Shown: in pieces, positions 13,949 through 20,722 of the stretch
Layout: every line of letters begins with the position of its first letter
Numbering within the stretch: position 1 is the stretch's first letter
IMG/VR virus record: IMGVR_UViG_3300002180_000016
Coordinates: 32,305-54,382 of that record
DNA: 22,078 bases
Source: a virus
Direction: 5' to 3' (one strand)
Program-made: the position numbers and the translations under genes
The notes under the pieces: generated by a model
Database searches by the model: none
What the model saw: only the letters and a program-made list of their open reading frames with translations
What the model was told of the DNA's origin: nothing

Positions 13949-15297
13949 TATACAATCTCCTCCTCAATTATGGTTTCGTCGGTTACAGTAGCTGGCGTAT
14001 CTGTGGGCATAGTATCAGCTACCTCATTGAACATTGGAATTGATCCCGCAGATTCAATAATCTGACGCCCCTCCTCTAATGAAACGACTGGAACTTCAGA
14101 CGACAACGCCTTACTTACATTTGCCAGAGATCTAGCCTGCTGAGCTGATGTCATGGAACGTTCTAGAGGTGATTGACGGAATGCTTCAGGCCAGACCCAA
14201 GAGAGGGCAGTAGGTGCAGGTAGCACACCTAGACCTACAAGTTTCTTAACGAGAGGATTTAACATAATCGGTTCAACGAATGTTGAGCGTCTAGATTCGA
14301 CACGGGATGCCCAATTAGCCCTGTCCTGCGCTGACGCCAATTGCCCAGCTTCAGATCCAAGCAAAATGCGTTGAGGAATACCAGTCGCTCCAGCTAGTAG
14401 TGCAGTTAATACCCCAAATACACCTCGCGGATCAGCCATATCGGAACCCAATGTATTTATCTCTACACCTTTTGTACGCATAAATCTACGCATGCCATGA
14501 ATATACTCATCAACTTCATCAGACAGGGCCTCAGCATCTTCCTCAGTAAGCGTCATATCCTTATCAACATCCAGCTGCATACCACGATTAGCTGTCATCC
14601 AGAAAGTTTCAGCCGAGCCTCCGGCAATCTTCTCAATATCCTGTAGCAAGTTGTAAACACGTGCAATACGGGGAGATCCAAAAAGATCATTATCCAAAGT
14701 ATTCTCAGCTACATGCAAAATACGTGAATGATGCACTTCGTAAGTTTTAGAAATTCCCTGAGCGCGTGTAACATTTCCGAGATCCTCCCCACCAACATTG
14801 ATCTCATACATTGTAGGCATACCAAAACGTTCAGAAAGAACATTCTCCTCATATTTTGTAATGGTAACGTTTCCTGCACCATGTGCACGTAGGAAAGTTA
14901 CACTTAAACCATTTTCAAATTGAGCTGGCTCTTTTAAATTCAGTCCATCACTGAGCCCGATTACTAATACGCCGAACTCACCTAGACCAATCATGCGATC
15001 AAGTTGCTCCATACGTAAGTGCAGGCTGTGGCGTGCAATTAAATCCGACCACTTTTCCGCAAACACTTCATCACCTTCGGGTACTGGGGGGAGGGACCAG
15101 ATTGCACGAGGCTCAGAATCCACAACACGTGATGCAATATCCTGACGTTTCCATCTATTAAGGGCCATTTTATACGTTACGCGAAATTCATAGCCAAATG
15201 CAGCATAAACATCCCGATTTCCGCTAAATGTTGTACCTAAAAGGCCGTTAAAAGCCCTTAAACGTGCGAGTAAGTCAGCTTGATCAGTCATTTTCAT
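13948..15297 (-). CDS. Portal protein (DUF1073-like)
   Basis: A 449-aa protein matching the DUF1073 portal group: GNRDVYAAFGYEFRVTYKMA, then WKRQDIASRVVDSEPRAIW, MIGLGEFGVLVIGLSDG, the wing and crown region with HHSRILHVAEN and FGSPRIARVYNLLQDIEKI, the helix with LTEEDAEALSDEVDEY, and ATGIPQRILLGSEAGQLASA. It forms the dodecameric channel at the capsid vertex and docks the terminase. It overlaps the terminase gene by 14 bp. ATG 15297 has GAGG only 4 bases upstream; the in-frame ATG at 15291 has better spacing and may be the real start (447 aa). The C-terminal tail is rich in Asp, Glu, Thr and Ile. Confidence 0.85.
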   Translation of the reverse strand: MKMTDQADLLARLRAFNGLLGTTFSGNRDVYAAFGYEFRVTYKMALNRWKRQDIASRVVDSEPRAIWSLPPVPEGDEVFAEKWSDLIARHSLHLRMEQLDRMIGLGEFGVLVIGLSDGLNLKEPAQFENGLSVTFLRAHGAGNVTITKYEENVLSERFGMPTMYEINVGGEDLGNVTRAQGISKTYEVHHSRILHVAENTLDNDLFGSPRIARVYNLLQDIEKIAGGSAETFWMTANRGMQLDVDKDMTLTEEDAEALSDEVDEYIHGMRRFMRTKGVEINTLGSDMADPRGVFGVLTALLAGATGIPQRILLGSEAGQLASAQDRANWASRVESRRSTFVEPIMLNPLVKKLVGLGVLPAPTALSWVWPEAFRQSPLERSMTSAQQARSLANVSKALSSEVPVVSLEEGRQIIESAGSIPMFNEVADTMPTDTPATVTDETIIEEEIV

Positions 15298-16948
15298 TAT
15301 CCTCTATAATGATAGCGTCCTCAACTTCAGGATGAGCATTCATCTGTGAAGGACGCACATATTTAGCAATTTCAGGTGAATTTAGCCCTGGAACGCGTGT
15401 AATTCCTTGACCACTACGACGTCTACCCCATGTAGACCCCTGAATAGCCTTAGAATGGTGACTTTTACCCTTTTCTTGGACATCTTTATTCGCTAAAGCC
15501 TTCTTCCTACGTCCCCAAGTAGCAGATACTGCCTTATCACCCAGCAACGTATTATAACCGATTGAGCAGACATCTATCTGATCATCATTTATTCCGTCAG
15601 GAAAGTCTTCAAACTCATCTAAAAATTCCTTATTCCATGACCGATTGAGGATGTGAACCTTACCGGATTCTGCCGCGGCTAGGAATGGTTGTGCCCTAAT
15701 TACTTTGGAAGTAGTAGTAGGTGAGCCTGTTACCTTATAATCCGGTAACACATTATCGCGATAGTGTTCATATACCTGTTTACCTGAAGCCCCAGGTTCC
15801 TGCTCAAGAATAACTTCGACATCCGTACCATCAGTCTCAGCTTTCAGGGCTACGTTAGCCTCAATTGTGTGTGGGGATACTTGACGGCGAAACATATCAA
15901 TGATATAACAATGACGTGTTTTCATATCAACAGCAATCAAGCCTGACACCGTATAATCACCACCACCCTTAGTTCCAGCAAAATCCCAGATACGTGCGTA
16001 TTTAAGACGATTATGTGTGGGTACAATATCAACAATATCAATCCAGGTACGATCTGTTAGCTGATTGTCATCATCTACTGGACGTTGCTGATAAATGGCA
16101 TTATAGTAGAATGTTCCGATAACACGCTTAATATCACGTAATGCAGGAACATCATAACGCTCGGGAAACAATGGTTCACCTATTTCACGATTTAAAACGT
16201 CATCTTTCTCTGCAGTTGCAGTGAACTCAATATGTTTCCATTCGGGGAACTCACGTTTAATCCGTCCAATAAGGTCTTGAGTATGCCATCTTGTAGCAAT
16301 GATGATCAAGGATGCCCCAGGTTCAAGTCTATGATATGCAGTACCAGTAAACCACTCCCAATGCTTCTCATGGGTCTTCATATTACGAGCTTCTTCCATC
16401 GTCTTAATATAGTCATCGATAAGCATCACGTCGGCACCCTTACCAGTGATACCTCCTCCGAGACCTACATTCAGCATGCCTCCACCTTTGGTAGTCATAA
16501 AACGTCCTACAGACTTAACATCTGCACGGATACGTTCTTTAAGAATGTGGTGATTACGGTTCATGATATCACGAACTTCACGTCCAAAGTCAGTTGATAG
16601 ATCAGAACCATACGTAGCTAGAATGATATTCTTGTGAGGGAAATTCTCAAGACACCAGATAGGTGTTGCGATCGTAGCTAATCGCGACTTACCATGACGT
16701 GGAGGCCAGGAGATAATTAAACGTCCTCCAGGTTTTGCAATACACTTGGCAATCTCCATAGATGCATACAATAGAAACTCTTTGGGAATCCATTGGGGAT
16801 CTAATCTTGTATAGAGTGTTGCAGGAGTCAATCTGAAGTTATTAACCAAATCATCAACTGACGCAGTTTTATTAGTGAATGAACTTGACAGATCAGGTTT
16901 AGGTAATTTCTTACCATGTAAATGATATTGACTAAGATTAGGACTCAT
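15284..16948 (-). CDS. terL: Terminase large subunit (TerL)
   Basis: A 554-aa packaging motor. ATPase domain: Walker A at residues 81-88 (WPPRHGKS), adenine/TYGSDLS region ~111-118, Walker B VMLIDDY at 174-180, and the coupling motif IIIATRWH at 215-222. Nuclease domain: WDFAG with D322, LEQEPGASGK with E382, and DDQIDV with D456/D459, the expected acidic triad. Its C-terminal ~80 residues are basic and probably contact portal or DNA. It overlaps the 301-aa gene upstream by 11 bp and the portal downstream by 14 bp. All key motifs look intact, so the enzyme is expected to be active. Confidence 0.95.
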   Translation of the reverse strand: MSPNLSQYHLHGKKLPKPDLSSSFTNKTASVDDLVNNFRLTPATLYTRLDPQWIPKEFLLYASMEIAKCIAKPGGRLIISWPPRHGKSRLATIATPIWCLENFPHKNIILATYGSDLSTDFGREVRDIMNRNHHILKERIRADVKSVGRFMTTKGGGMLNVGLGGGITGKGADVMLIDDYIKTMEEARNMKTHEKHWEWFTGTAYHRLEPGASLIIIATRWHTQDLIGRIKREFPEWKHIEFTATAEKDDVLNREIGEPLFPERYDVPALRDIKRVIGTFYYNAIYQQRPVDDDNQLTDRTWIDIVDIVPTHNRLKYARIWDFAGTKGGGDYTVSGLIAVDMKTRHCYIIDMFRRQVSPHTIEANVALKAETDGTDVEVILEQEPGASGKQVYEHYRDNVLPDYKVTGSPTTTSKVIRAQPFLAAAESGKVHILNRSWNKEFLDEFEDFPDGINDDQIDVCSIGYNTLLGDKAVSATWGRRKKALANKDVQEKGKSHHSKAIQGSTWGRRRSGQGITRVPGLNSPEIAKYVRPSQMNAHPEVEDAIIIEDNEND

Positions 16949-17843
16949 TAGGAGTTTCCCTAGCTTGAATAATCAGTCGTTGGGCAATTTCCGCAGTCTC
17001 AGGATCATTCAAAAGCATATCAATGGAGATCTTAGACTCAGTACCCCCACTCAATAGTGAATTACGTCCCGCGGCTACCAATGTTTTCATCAAGACGTCA
17101 GTATCAGCATTCTCAGGACCCTCCTTCTTCAAGTTCTCACCACCTCCAACGGGCAGTCCCAGACTAATACGTTGGATCTTATTGAGAACCTCCATATACT
17201 TGATAGCTACGGCAGGCGTTAATTCCTCAATCCACCTTAAGTTATTTGGGTCTTCATCACCTGGCAGCTGATAGTATACATCCAAACCTTTAAACAACTG
17301 TTCAGCTTTAAGGAAAGACTGCTCATTAGAGCTGAGAATCCTACGCTCACGCATCTTAGAATGGGCGGCAATATTGAACATGTCAAACGCCTTTGAGCGG
17401 GCCGACCAGGAGTAGTAGAGGTATCCCTGTTGAAGATCATGTAACGAGAGCTTTGACGTTTCTATCGCTGCAATCTGTCTGATAGGGAACGTGGTGATCT
17501 GCTGAAGGTATTCTTGAAAGGCGTCATACATCATTGCGGGCTCAGATTCCATCTGTGACCAGATAGTTGAGCCATCTGCAAATGCTGGAAAACCTTCATC
17601 GTATGTGATTTCGATCATGGCATGATTCAGGATCTCTACTTGATCTTGATGGGTTTGCTCAAAGAAGTCCTCACTTATGTATGTGGGTGTGTAGAGATAT
17701 TGAGGTAGATCATAATCATTCTTGGGAATATCATCCCTTAGGATCTTAAAGACTTCCATACGTGGAGATAGGGATACCTTAGCAATTTCGGAAGGTTTGG
17801 AATAAGGCAGCTCAAAGTAATCTTGTTGTGCGTTGGCATTCAT
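16938..17843 (-). CDS. Protein upstream of terminase, possible small terminase subunit
   Basis: A 301-aa protein from ATG 17843 with AGGAGA 6 bases upstream. The middle is helical (DAFQEYLQQITTFPIRQIA; LSLHDLQQGYLYYSWSARSK; SSNEQSFLKAEQLFKGLDVY). The C-terminal third has KKEGPENADTDVLMKTLVAA and DMLLNDPETAEIAQRLIIQA. I see no clear helix-turn-helix at the N-terminus and the length exceeds most small terminases. The assignment rests on position: first gene of the late block, directly before and overlapping terL by 11 bp. It could equally be another packaging or head accessory factor. Confidence 0.5.
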   Translation of the reverse strand: MNANAQQDYFELPYSKPSEIAKVSLSPRMEVFKILRDDIPKNDYDLPQYLYTPTYISEDFFEQTHQDQVEILNHAMIEITYDEGFPAFADGSTIWSQMESEPAMMYDAFQEYLQQITTFPIRQIAAIETSKLSLHDLQQGYLYYSWSARSKAFDMFNIAAHSKMRERRILSSNEQSFLKAEQLFKGLDVYYQLPGDEDPNNLRWIEELTPAVAIKYMEVLNKIQRISLGLPVGGGENLKKEGPENADTDVLMKTLVAAGRNSLLSGGTESKISIDMLLNDPETAEIAQRLIIQARETPNES

Positions 17844-17867
17844 GGGAATCTCCTGACCTATATCTCT

Positions 17868-17896
17868 ATACTATAGTGTTTTTAAAAGCATTTCAA
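17868..17896 (-). promoter_or_regulatory. Sigma70-like promoter for packaging genes
   Basis: On the minus strand TTGAAA (17896-17891), a 17-bp spacer and TAGTAT (17873-17868) lie 24 bases before ATG 17843. Upstream is CAGTTG, 6 bp, CCCCTTGAA (17912-17892), an arrangement also present at 13698-13678. It drives the first genes of the leftward block. Confidence 0.6.
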
Positions 17897-18095
17897 GGGG
17901 GTATTACAACTGTTTTGGATTTGCGCGGTGGATGGTAGACTCTACCCGACTTAACCTCCTCGAGTACATACGACTAAGACTCTAGAGTACACTAACTCTA
18001 AACCTAAACCTAACCTAACACCATTACGATTTTAAGAATATGCATGTTGGTCTTTAGAGGCGAATCTGAAAAATTTTGTACGTCCCCTCTAGCAC

Positions 18096-18214
18096 TATAA
18101 GATAATAAATTAAAGTTGAAAAATAAAATTAATTATATTATATTAAATTATAAGATAAAAATAAAAAAATAAATAAAAAAATAAATCTTATCTTATAAAT
18201 ACATCGTAAGATAA
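18096..18214. repeat. TAAGATAA motif cluster
   Basis: TAAGATAA occurs near 18098, 18151 and 18207 on the plus strand, and in inverted form (CTTATCTTAT) near 18187-18196, around the early promoter. Repeats in both orientations flanking a promoter suggest operator sites. AT-richness makes chance copies more likely, so this is tentative. Confidence 0.4.
18116..18144 (+). promoter_or_regulatory. Rightward early promoter candidate
   Basis: TTGAAA (18116-18121), a 17-bp spacer and TATATT (18139-18144). The tract is so AT-rich that several alternative -10 elements exist, including nearer ones around 18190-18220. It lacks the CCWGGGTG box seen at the other three rightward promoters. Confidence 0.4.
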
Positions 18215-18254
18215 TAATATTTTACGGTTAACTCGTATCTTGAAAGGATACAAC

Positions 18255-18479
18255 ATGTCTACTTCTAAAAATGAAAATACTACACAAACTACTCTAACAG
18301 ATAAATATACCTACGACGAGTTAATATTAGAGACTAAATCTAAATCGGCGATGATTAGAAGGTTATATTCTGAAGGTTACAAGAAAGGTGAGATAGCTAA
18401 ATTTATGAATATAATCTATCAGTTCGTGTATAACGTAATAGCTAACGATGAACTGAAAAAGAAAGCTGCGACTAAGTAA
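18255..18479 (+). CDS. Small helix-turn-helix protein, paralogue A
   Basis: A 74-aa protein from ATG 18255, with AAAGGA 6 bases upstream. Its C-terminal half (KSKSAMIRRLYSEGYKKGEI, then AKFMNIIYQFVYNVIANDEL) is a short helix-turn-helix related to the gene at 20816-21061; about half of the residues over 43 positions are identical by eye. The N-terminus differs (STSKNENTTQTTLTDKYT). Where the paralogue and the general form of this helix have R-Y-Q-H-V-R-N-V, this copy has I-Y-Q-F-V-Y-N-V, losing the basic residues expected to touch DNA. It is visibly more AT-rich than its paralogue. It is the first gene of the rightward block, next to TAAGATAA sites. A regulator or antagonist role is inferred. 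Confidence 0.75.
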   Translation: MSTSKNENTTQTTLTDKYTYDELILETKSKSAMIRRLYSEGYKKGEIAKFMNIIYQFVYNVIANDELKKKAATK

Positions 18480-18484
18480 AGTAA

Positions 18485-18517
18485 GTAAGTAGGTGATCGT
18501 AAAGATCACCTACTTAC
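18485..18517 (+). terminator. Perfect 14-bp hairpin after paralogue A
   Basis: GTAAGTAGGTGATC (18485-18498) and its exact complement (18504-18517) enclose a 5-base loop, starting 5 bases after the stop codon. No T tract follows, so it may be an attenuating, processing or mRNA-stabilising hairpin rather than a full intrinsic terminator. Confidence 0.6.
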
Positions 18518-18595
18518 ACATATAGAGTAGATACCTAGTATGACTAGTTGTCTGTAACGATTACTGACATACATCAACATATAAAGGAACACAAA

Positions 18596-18778
18596 ATGAA
18601 ACTCTCCAAATTAAATGAAGTAGTACGAATGGCGAAGACACTTGACACATACGCCAAGGAACACAAAGAAGTCTATTGTGGACCTGACCCAACACAACTA
18701 CACGACATCACACCAGCCCAGATGGAAGTACTATTCGATGACTTAGTAAATCATTTCATACAGGCGTCAGGTGGGTAA
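18596..18778 (+). CDS. Small early protein, 60 aa, unknown
   Basis: A 60-aa product from ATG 18596, chosen for AAAGGA 7 bases before it; the frame is open upstream but without such a site. It begins MKLSKLNEVVRMAKTLDTYA, then has KEVYCGPDPTQLHDITPAQM and ends EVLFDDLVNHFIQASGG. It is likely helical at both ends with one cysteine. I recognise no family. Position among early genes suggests a host-takeover or regulatory peptide, but nothing in the sequence shows it. No dedicated promoter is clear; it may be read through the preceding hairpin. Confidence 0.65.
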   Translation: MKLSKLNEVVRMAKTLDTYAKEHKEVYCGPDPTQLHDITPAQMEVLFDDLVNHFIQASGG

Positions 18779-18826
18779 GCGCCACGTCGACACATACATA
18801 CCATATACACATATAGGAGAAGACCA

Positions 18827-19015
18827 ATGACTACCACACCGAAGATGACCTTGATGGAGGTACTCCCTCCCCTCACTCTAGGGATCGACCTACTCAATGA
18901 CCACCTACTGGAGGGGTTCATGGACAGTCCTGAGTATAAGGAACTGACCTTGTCTGAAGTCCGTGGGTGCTTGGCGATGGTCAATTATATGATCCGCAAC
19001 CAATCTGAGTCCTAG
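18827..19015 (+). CDS. Small early protein, 62 aa, unknown
   Basis: A 62-aa protein from ATG 18827 with TAGGAGA 7 bases upstream. MTTTPKMTLMEVLPPLTLGI is followed by a helix (DLLNDHLLEGFMDSPEYKEL) and a second one (LSEVRGCLAMVNYMIRNQSES). It is mildly acidic and helical; no known motif. Its codon use is GC-richer than that of paralogue A. It ends 14 bp before the structured element at 19030-19091, which may end or shape its transcript. Confidence 0.65.
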   Translation: MTTTPKMTLMEVLPPLTLGIDLLNDHLLEGFMDSPEYKELTLSEVRGCLAMVNYMIRNQSES

Positions 19016-19029
19016 AGACCGCAGAGCTG

Positions 19030-19091
19030 GGGCCTGAGCGATCCGTAACCTGGAGTTCCGTCAATCTTGGAACCCAGCTAAGCTCAGGCCC
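19030..19091 (+). ncRNA. Strong two-helix RNA structure, possible small RNA or terminator
   Basis: Outer helix: GGGCCTGAGC (19030-19039) pairs exactly with GCTCAGGCCC (19082-19091). Inside it, 19050-19059 (CTGGAGTTCC) pairs with 19069-19077 (GGAACCCAG) in nine pairs with one bulged A, around a 9-base loop. The internal loop is 10 bases on one side and 4 on the other. It is GC-rich in an AT-rich neighbourhood. It lacks the T-stem consensus of a tRNA and has no T tract. It could be a stable small RNA, a structured 3' end of the preceding gene, or a protein-binding site. Confidence 0.45.
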
Positions 19092-19200
19092 GGGTCCTCC
19101 ATTCTTGGGTATCGGGCGATCCTAGTGACCAGGGCTATTGACCTAGTTGTTGCGACCTACCTTGTGACCCAGTTCCCGGAAGACCAAAAATAATTTAGAA

Positions 19201-19247
19201 CCAGGGTGAAAATAAATATTGATTGTATTAATAAAATAATATATAAT
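19201..19247 (+). promoter_or_regulatory. Early promoter with upstream CCAGGGTG box
   Basis: CCAGGGTG (19201-19208), 10 bp, TTGATT (19219-19224), 17 bp, TATAAT (19242-19247). The 15-mer CCAGGGTGAAAATAA recurs exactly at the promoter before 20816. The ATG of the next gene lies about 110 bases downstream, giving a long leader. Confidence 0.65.
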
Positions 19248-19308
19248 AAATTTAATAATAATAAAAAAATAAAATACATACTAAAAAATAAATACTAAAT
19301 ACCAACTA

Positions 19309-19343
19309 CCAACTACTAACCAACTAACTAACTAACCAACCAA
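19309..19343 (+). repeat. CTAAC/CAAC repeat tract sharing a 16-mer with the origin-like region
   Basis: The leader of the 68-aa gene holds short tandem ACCAACT and CTAA units. TAACTAACTAACCAAC (19325-19340) is an exact copy of 21688-21703 in the repeat-rich right end. Confidence 0.6.
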
Positions 19344-19360
19344 TCTAGAAAGGACATACA

Positions 19361-19567
19361 ATGTCACATACTGAAACAGTCGCCCGCTTCGCTCAACTAT
19401 TTACTGACAACCAAGATCTTGGCGCCGAGATCAACATGCTAGTACGTACAGAGCTGGGCCTTGAACCAGATACTGACGTGGACGACAATGCTGAATACTG
19501 GGCCATGTACACCAAGTTAATGGTCGAATTTATCAACAGCGTCGCTACGTACGTAGATTCCAAGTAA
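19361..19567 (+). CDS. Small acidic early protein, 68 aa, unknown
   Basis: A 68-aa protein from ATG 19361 with AAAGGA 7 bases upstream; the leader ATCTAGAAAGGA resembles those of the two helix-turn-helix genes. MSHTETVARFAQLFTDNQDL is followed by an acidic linker (LGLEPDTDVDDNAEYWAMYT) and a hydrophobic C-terminal helix (KLMVEFINSVATYVDSK). It is acidic overall; small acidic phage early proteins often bind and inhibit host enzymes or mimic DNA, but no specific match is visible. It forms its own unit: promoter upstream, UUCG hairpin downstream. Confidence 0.7.
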   Translation: MSHTETVARFAQLFTDNQDLGAEINMLVRTELGLEPDTDVDDNAEYWAMYTKLMVEFINSVATYVDSK

Positions 19568-19575
19568 TATAAAAG

Positions 19576-19601
19576 ATCAGGTAGCCTTCGGGCTACTTGA
19601 T
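19576..19601 (+). terminator. UUCG-loop hairpin after the 68-aa gene
   Basis: ATCAGGTAGCC (19576-19586), loop TTCG, GGCTACTTGAT (19591-19601): an 11-pair stem with one G-U pair and a very stable tetraloop. Only three T's follow soon after (TTTAT), so termination may be partial. Confidence 0.65.
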
Positions 19602-19614
19602 ACAGTTTATATAA

Positions 19615-19667
19615 GGACCAGGTCCCTATAATCACCTTGTATAAACTTAAGACCTGGTACATACCAG
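19615..19667. repeat. CCWGG-centred inverted repeats
   Basis: GGACC-A-GGTCC (19615-19625) and CTGGTA-CA-TACCAG (19654-19667) are perfect inverted repeats, and ACCAGGT/ACCTGGT pair with each other across ~30 bp. They sit between the UUCG hairpin and the next promoter. Possible operator or RNA hairpins. Confidence 0.4.
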
Positions 19668-19722
19668 ATCTTCTGCGACCTAGTATGTTACCTAGCGACC
19701 GAGTCTATATAATTATTTTCAA

Positions 19723-19771
19723 CCTGGGTGCATTTGGACCATTGAAAGTACCATCGAAAATATATTATAAT
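19723..19771 (+). promoter_or_regulatory. Early promoter with upstream CCTGGGTG box
   Basis: CCTGGGTG (19723-19730), 11 bp, TTGAAA (19742-19747), 18 bp, TATAAT (19766-19771), 33 bases before ATG 19805. Same layout as the promoters at 19201 and 20714. It should transcribe the four-gene unit 19805-20722. Confidence 0.65.
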
Positions 19772-19804
19772 TAATTACGTACATCAAAATAAGAGGACTA
19801 AAAA

Positions 19805-20017
19805 ATGAATACCGAATCTTACGTACCGAAGTTACCGAATCTAGGTTATGAGGTCGATAATAGAGACCCGAACGAAACCGAACTACATACATGTAAAGGT
19901 ACCTTACATGTTAGCCCTACCGAACTATTCATCAACATGGTAGAAAACTGTTACCCCGACCAACTAGAACAGGTACTAGAGAACATACGTACCCTAGATC
20001 CAGACCTACTAACTTAA
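19805..20017 (+). CDS. Small acidic early protein, 70 aa, unknown
   Basis: A 70-aa protein from ATG 19805 with GAGGA upstream. It has an N-terminal Pro/Asn-rich part (MNTESYVPKLPNLGYEVDNR), a possible strand CKGTLHVSPTE, and an acidic helix (NMVENCYPDQLEQVLENIRT). Of ten leucines eight use CTA and two TTA, none CTG, a codon habit unlike the structural genes. Two cysteines. Unknown family. First gene of a four-gene unit; the next ATG follows 11 bp after its stop. Confidence 0.7.
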   Translation: MNTESYVPKLPNLGYEVDNRDPNETELHTCKGTLHVSPTELFINMVENCYPDQLEQVLENIRTLDPDLLT

Positions 20018-20028
20018 GGAGACCAACA

Positions 20029-20286
20029 ATGTACAACCCGTTACGTGATGGTACTATCTACCTGTACCCTAAAAACCGATCGATACGTGACCCGCGTATC
20101 TTTCTACTAGAAACCGAACCGTCCGGTACGGAAGACGTAGCATGTGCTACCGCGTGTAAGGGTAAGGTAATAGTGTACCAAGATAAGTCCTGTAACGTAC
20201 AGGTAACGGTAAATGGTAAGCCTACCGAACGTTACTCGATCCTGTACAATGGTAAGACCCAACGTAAACTATTCGGTACTACATAA
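20029..20286 (+). CDS. Small basic beta-type early protein, 85 aa, unknown
   Basis: An 85-aa protein from ATG 20029 with AAGGAG overlapping the previous stop region. It is beta-like: GTIYLYPKNRSIRDPRIFLL, CKGKVIVYQDKSCNVQVTVN, and SILYNGKTQRKLFG. Three cysteines (ACATACKGK...SCN) sit in the middle. Codons favour CTA, GTA, CGT and GAA. No family recognised; the alternating strands could make a small OB- or SH3-like barrel, which is a guess. Confidence 0.7.
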   Translation: MYNPLRDGTIYLYPKNRSIRDPRIFLLETEPSGTEDVACATACKGKVIVYQDKSCNVQVTVNGKPTERYSILYNGKTQRKLFGTT

Positions 20287-20322
20287 CAGCCAACCTAGAA
20301 TTCACTCTGAAGGAATAAGACC

Positions 20323-20478
20323 ATGATCATCGAAATTAAACTAGTTCGTAACCGGGACGCCTTCCAGTTTACCAATATGTCGTTCGAAGAGATCCGAGAC
20401 TGGTTAGGGAAAGTCAGTCCTGACGAAGTCGAGTACGTCGCAATTAATGGTGAGGAGATCCACAATGTCAAGCCCTAG
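20323..20478 (+). CDS. Very small early protein, 51 aa, unknown
   Basis: A 51-aa frame from ATG 20323 with AAGGA about 8 bases upstream, ending at TAG 20478. Sequence begins MIIEIKLVRNRDAFQFTNMS, continues FEEIRDWLGKVSPDEVEYVA and ends INGEEIHNVKP. The pattern strand, helix (MSFEEIRDWLGKV), strand (VEYVAINGEEI) is protein-like and it fills the gap between two tightly spaced genes, overlapping the next one by 14 bp in another frame. Function unknown. Confidence 0.65.
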   Translation: MIIEIKLVRNRDAFQFTNMSFEEIRDWLGKVSPDEVEYVAINGEEIHNVKP

Positions 20479-20722
20479 TAAGTCAATGATCCAAGTCCGT
20501 CAAGAAATGGAAGACAAATTAGAAACGTGTATGTTACTCGGTTGGATGTTGACCAATCGTCAGGCCCTACTGGAAAAACTAAAGGCCGAACATAGGGACA
20601 TGGTAGCCTCAGGTCATTCTACTATGAGAGACATAGAGCTCCTGGTAGACTACTATGTTGCTGCTGGGCGGGCTGACGGAGTAGTTGGTAATCAGGTACA
20701 AATTAATTTAACACCAGGGTGA
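20465..20722 (+). CDS. Small helical early protein, 85 aa, unknown
   Basis: An 85-aa protein from ATG 20465 with GGAGA about 6 bases upstream; an in-frame GTG at 20447 lies within the previous gene and has no better site. MSSPSKSMIQVRQEMEDKLE begins a long helix, followed by MLTNRQALLEKLKAEHRDMV, HSTMRDIELLVDYYVAAGRA and a short end (GVVGNQVQINLTPG). Helical hairpin, possibly coiled coil. Its final codons overlap the CCAGGGTG box of the next promoter. Unknown function. Confidence 0.7.
   Translation: MSSPSKSMIQVRQEMEDKLETCMLLGWMLTNRQALLEKLKAEHRDMVASGHSTMRDIELLVDYYVAAGRADGVVGNQVQINLTPG

Larger units (their letters stand above)
17844..18254. promoter_or_regulatory. Divergent control region between late and early blocks
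   Basis: About 410 bp with no convincing gene. It holds the leftward promoter (17868-17896), a GGTAGA-C-TCTACC inverted repeat (17934-17946), a run of CCTAA/CCTAAA units (about 17999-18018), an extremely AT-rich tract (18100-18230) with a rightward promoter, and several TAAGATAA sites. This is a typical place for a phage's early/late switch. Confidence 0.6.
19016..19360. other. Intergenic region before the 68-aa gene
   Basis: Contains the two-helix structure (19030-19091), repeated CCWGG and GCGACCTA-type words, the promoter at 19201-19247, an almost C/G-free leader (19248-19300), and a C-rich tract of CTAAC/CAAC repeats (19309-19343). I see no coding frame in it. Confidence 0.6.

Noticed and set aside
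19020-19100. Possible tRNA
   Set aside because: Stable stems are present but there is no T-loop consensus (GTTCRA), no anticodon arm in place and no acceptor stem of seven pairs.
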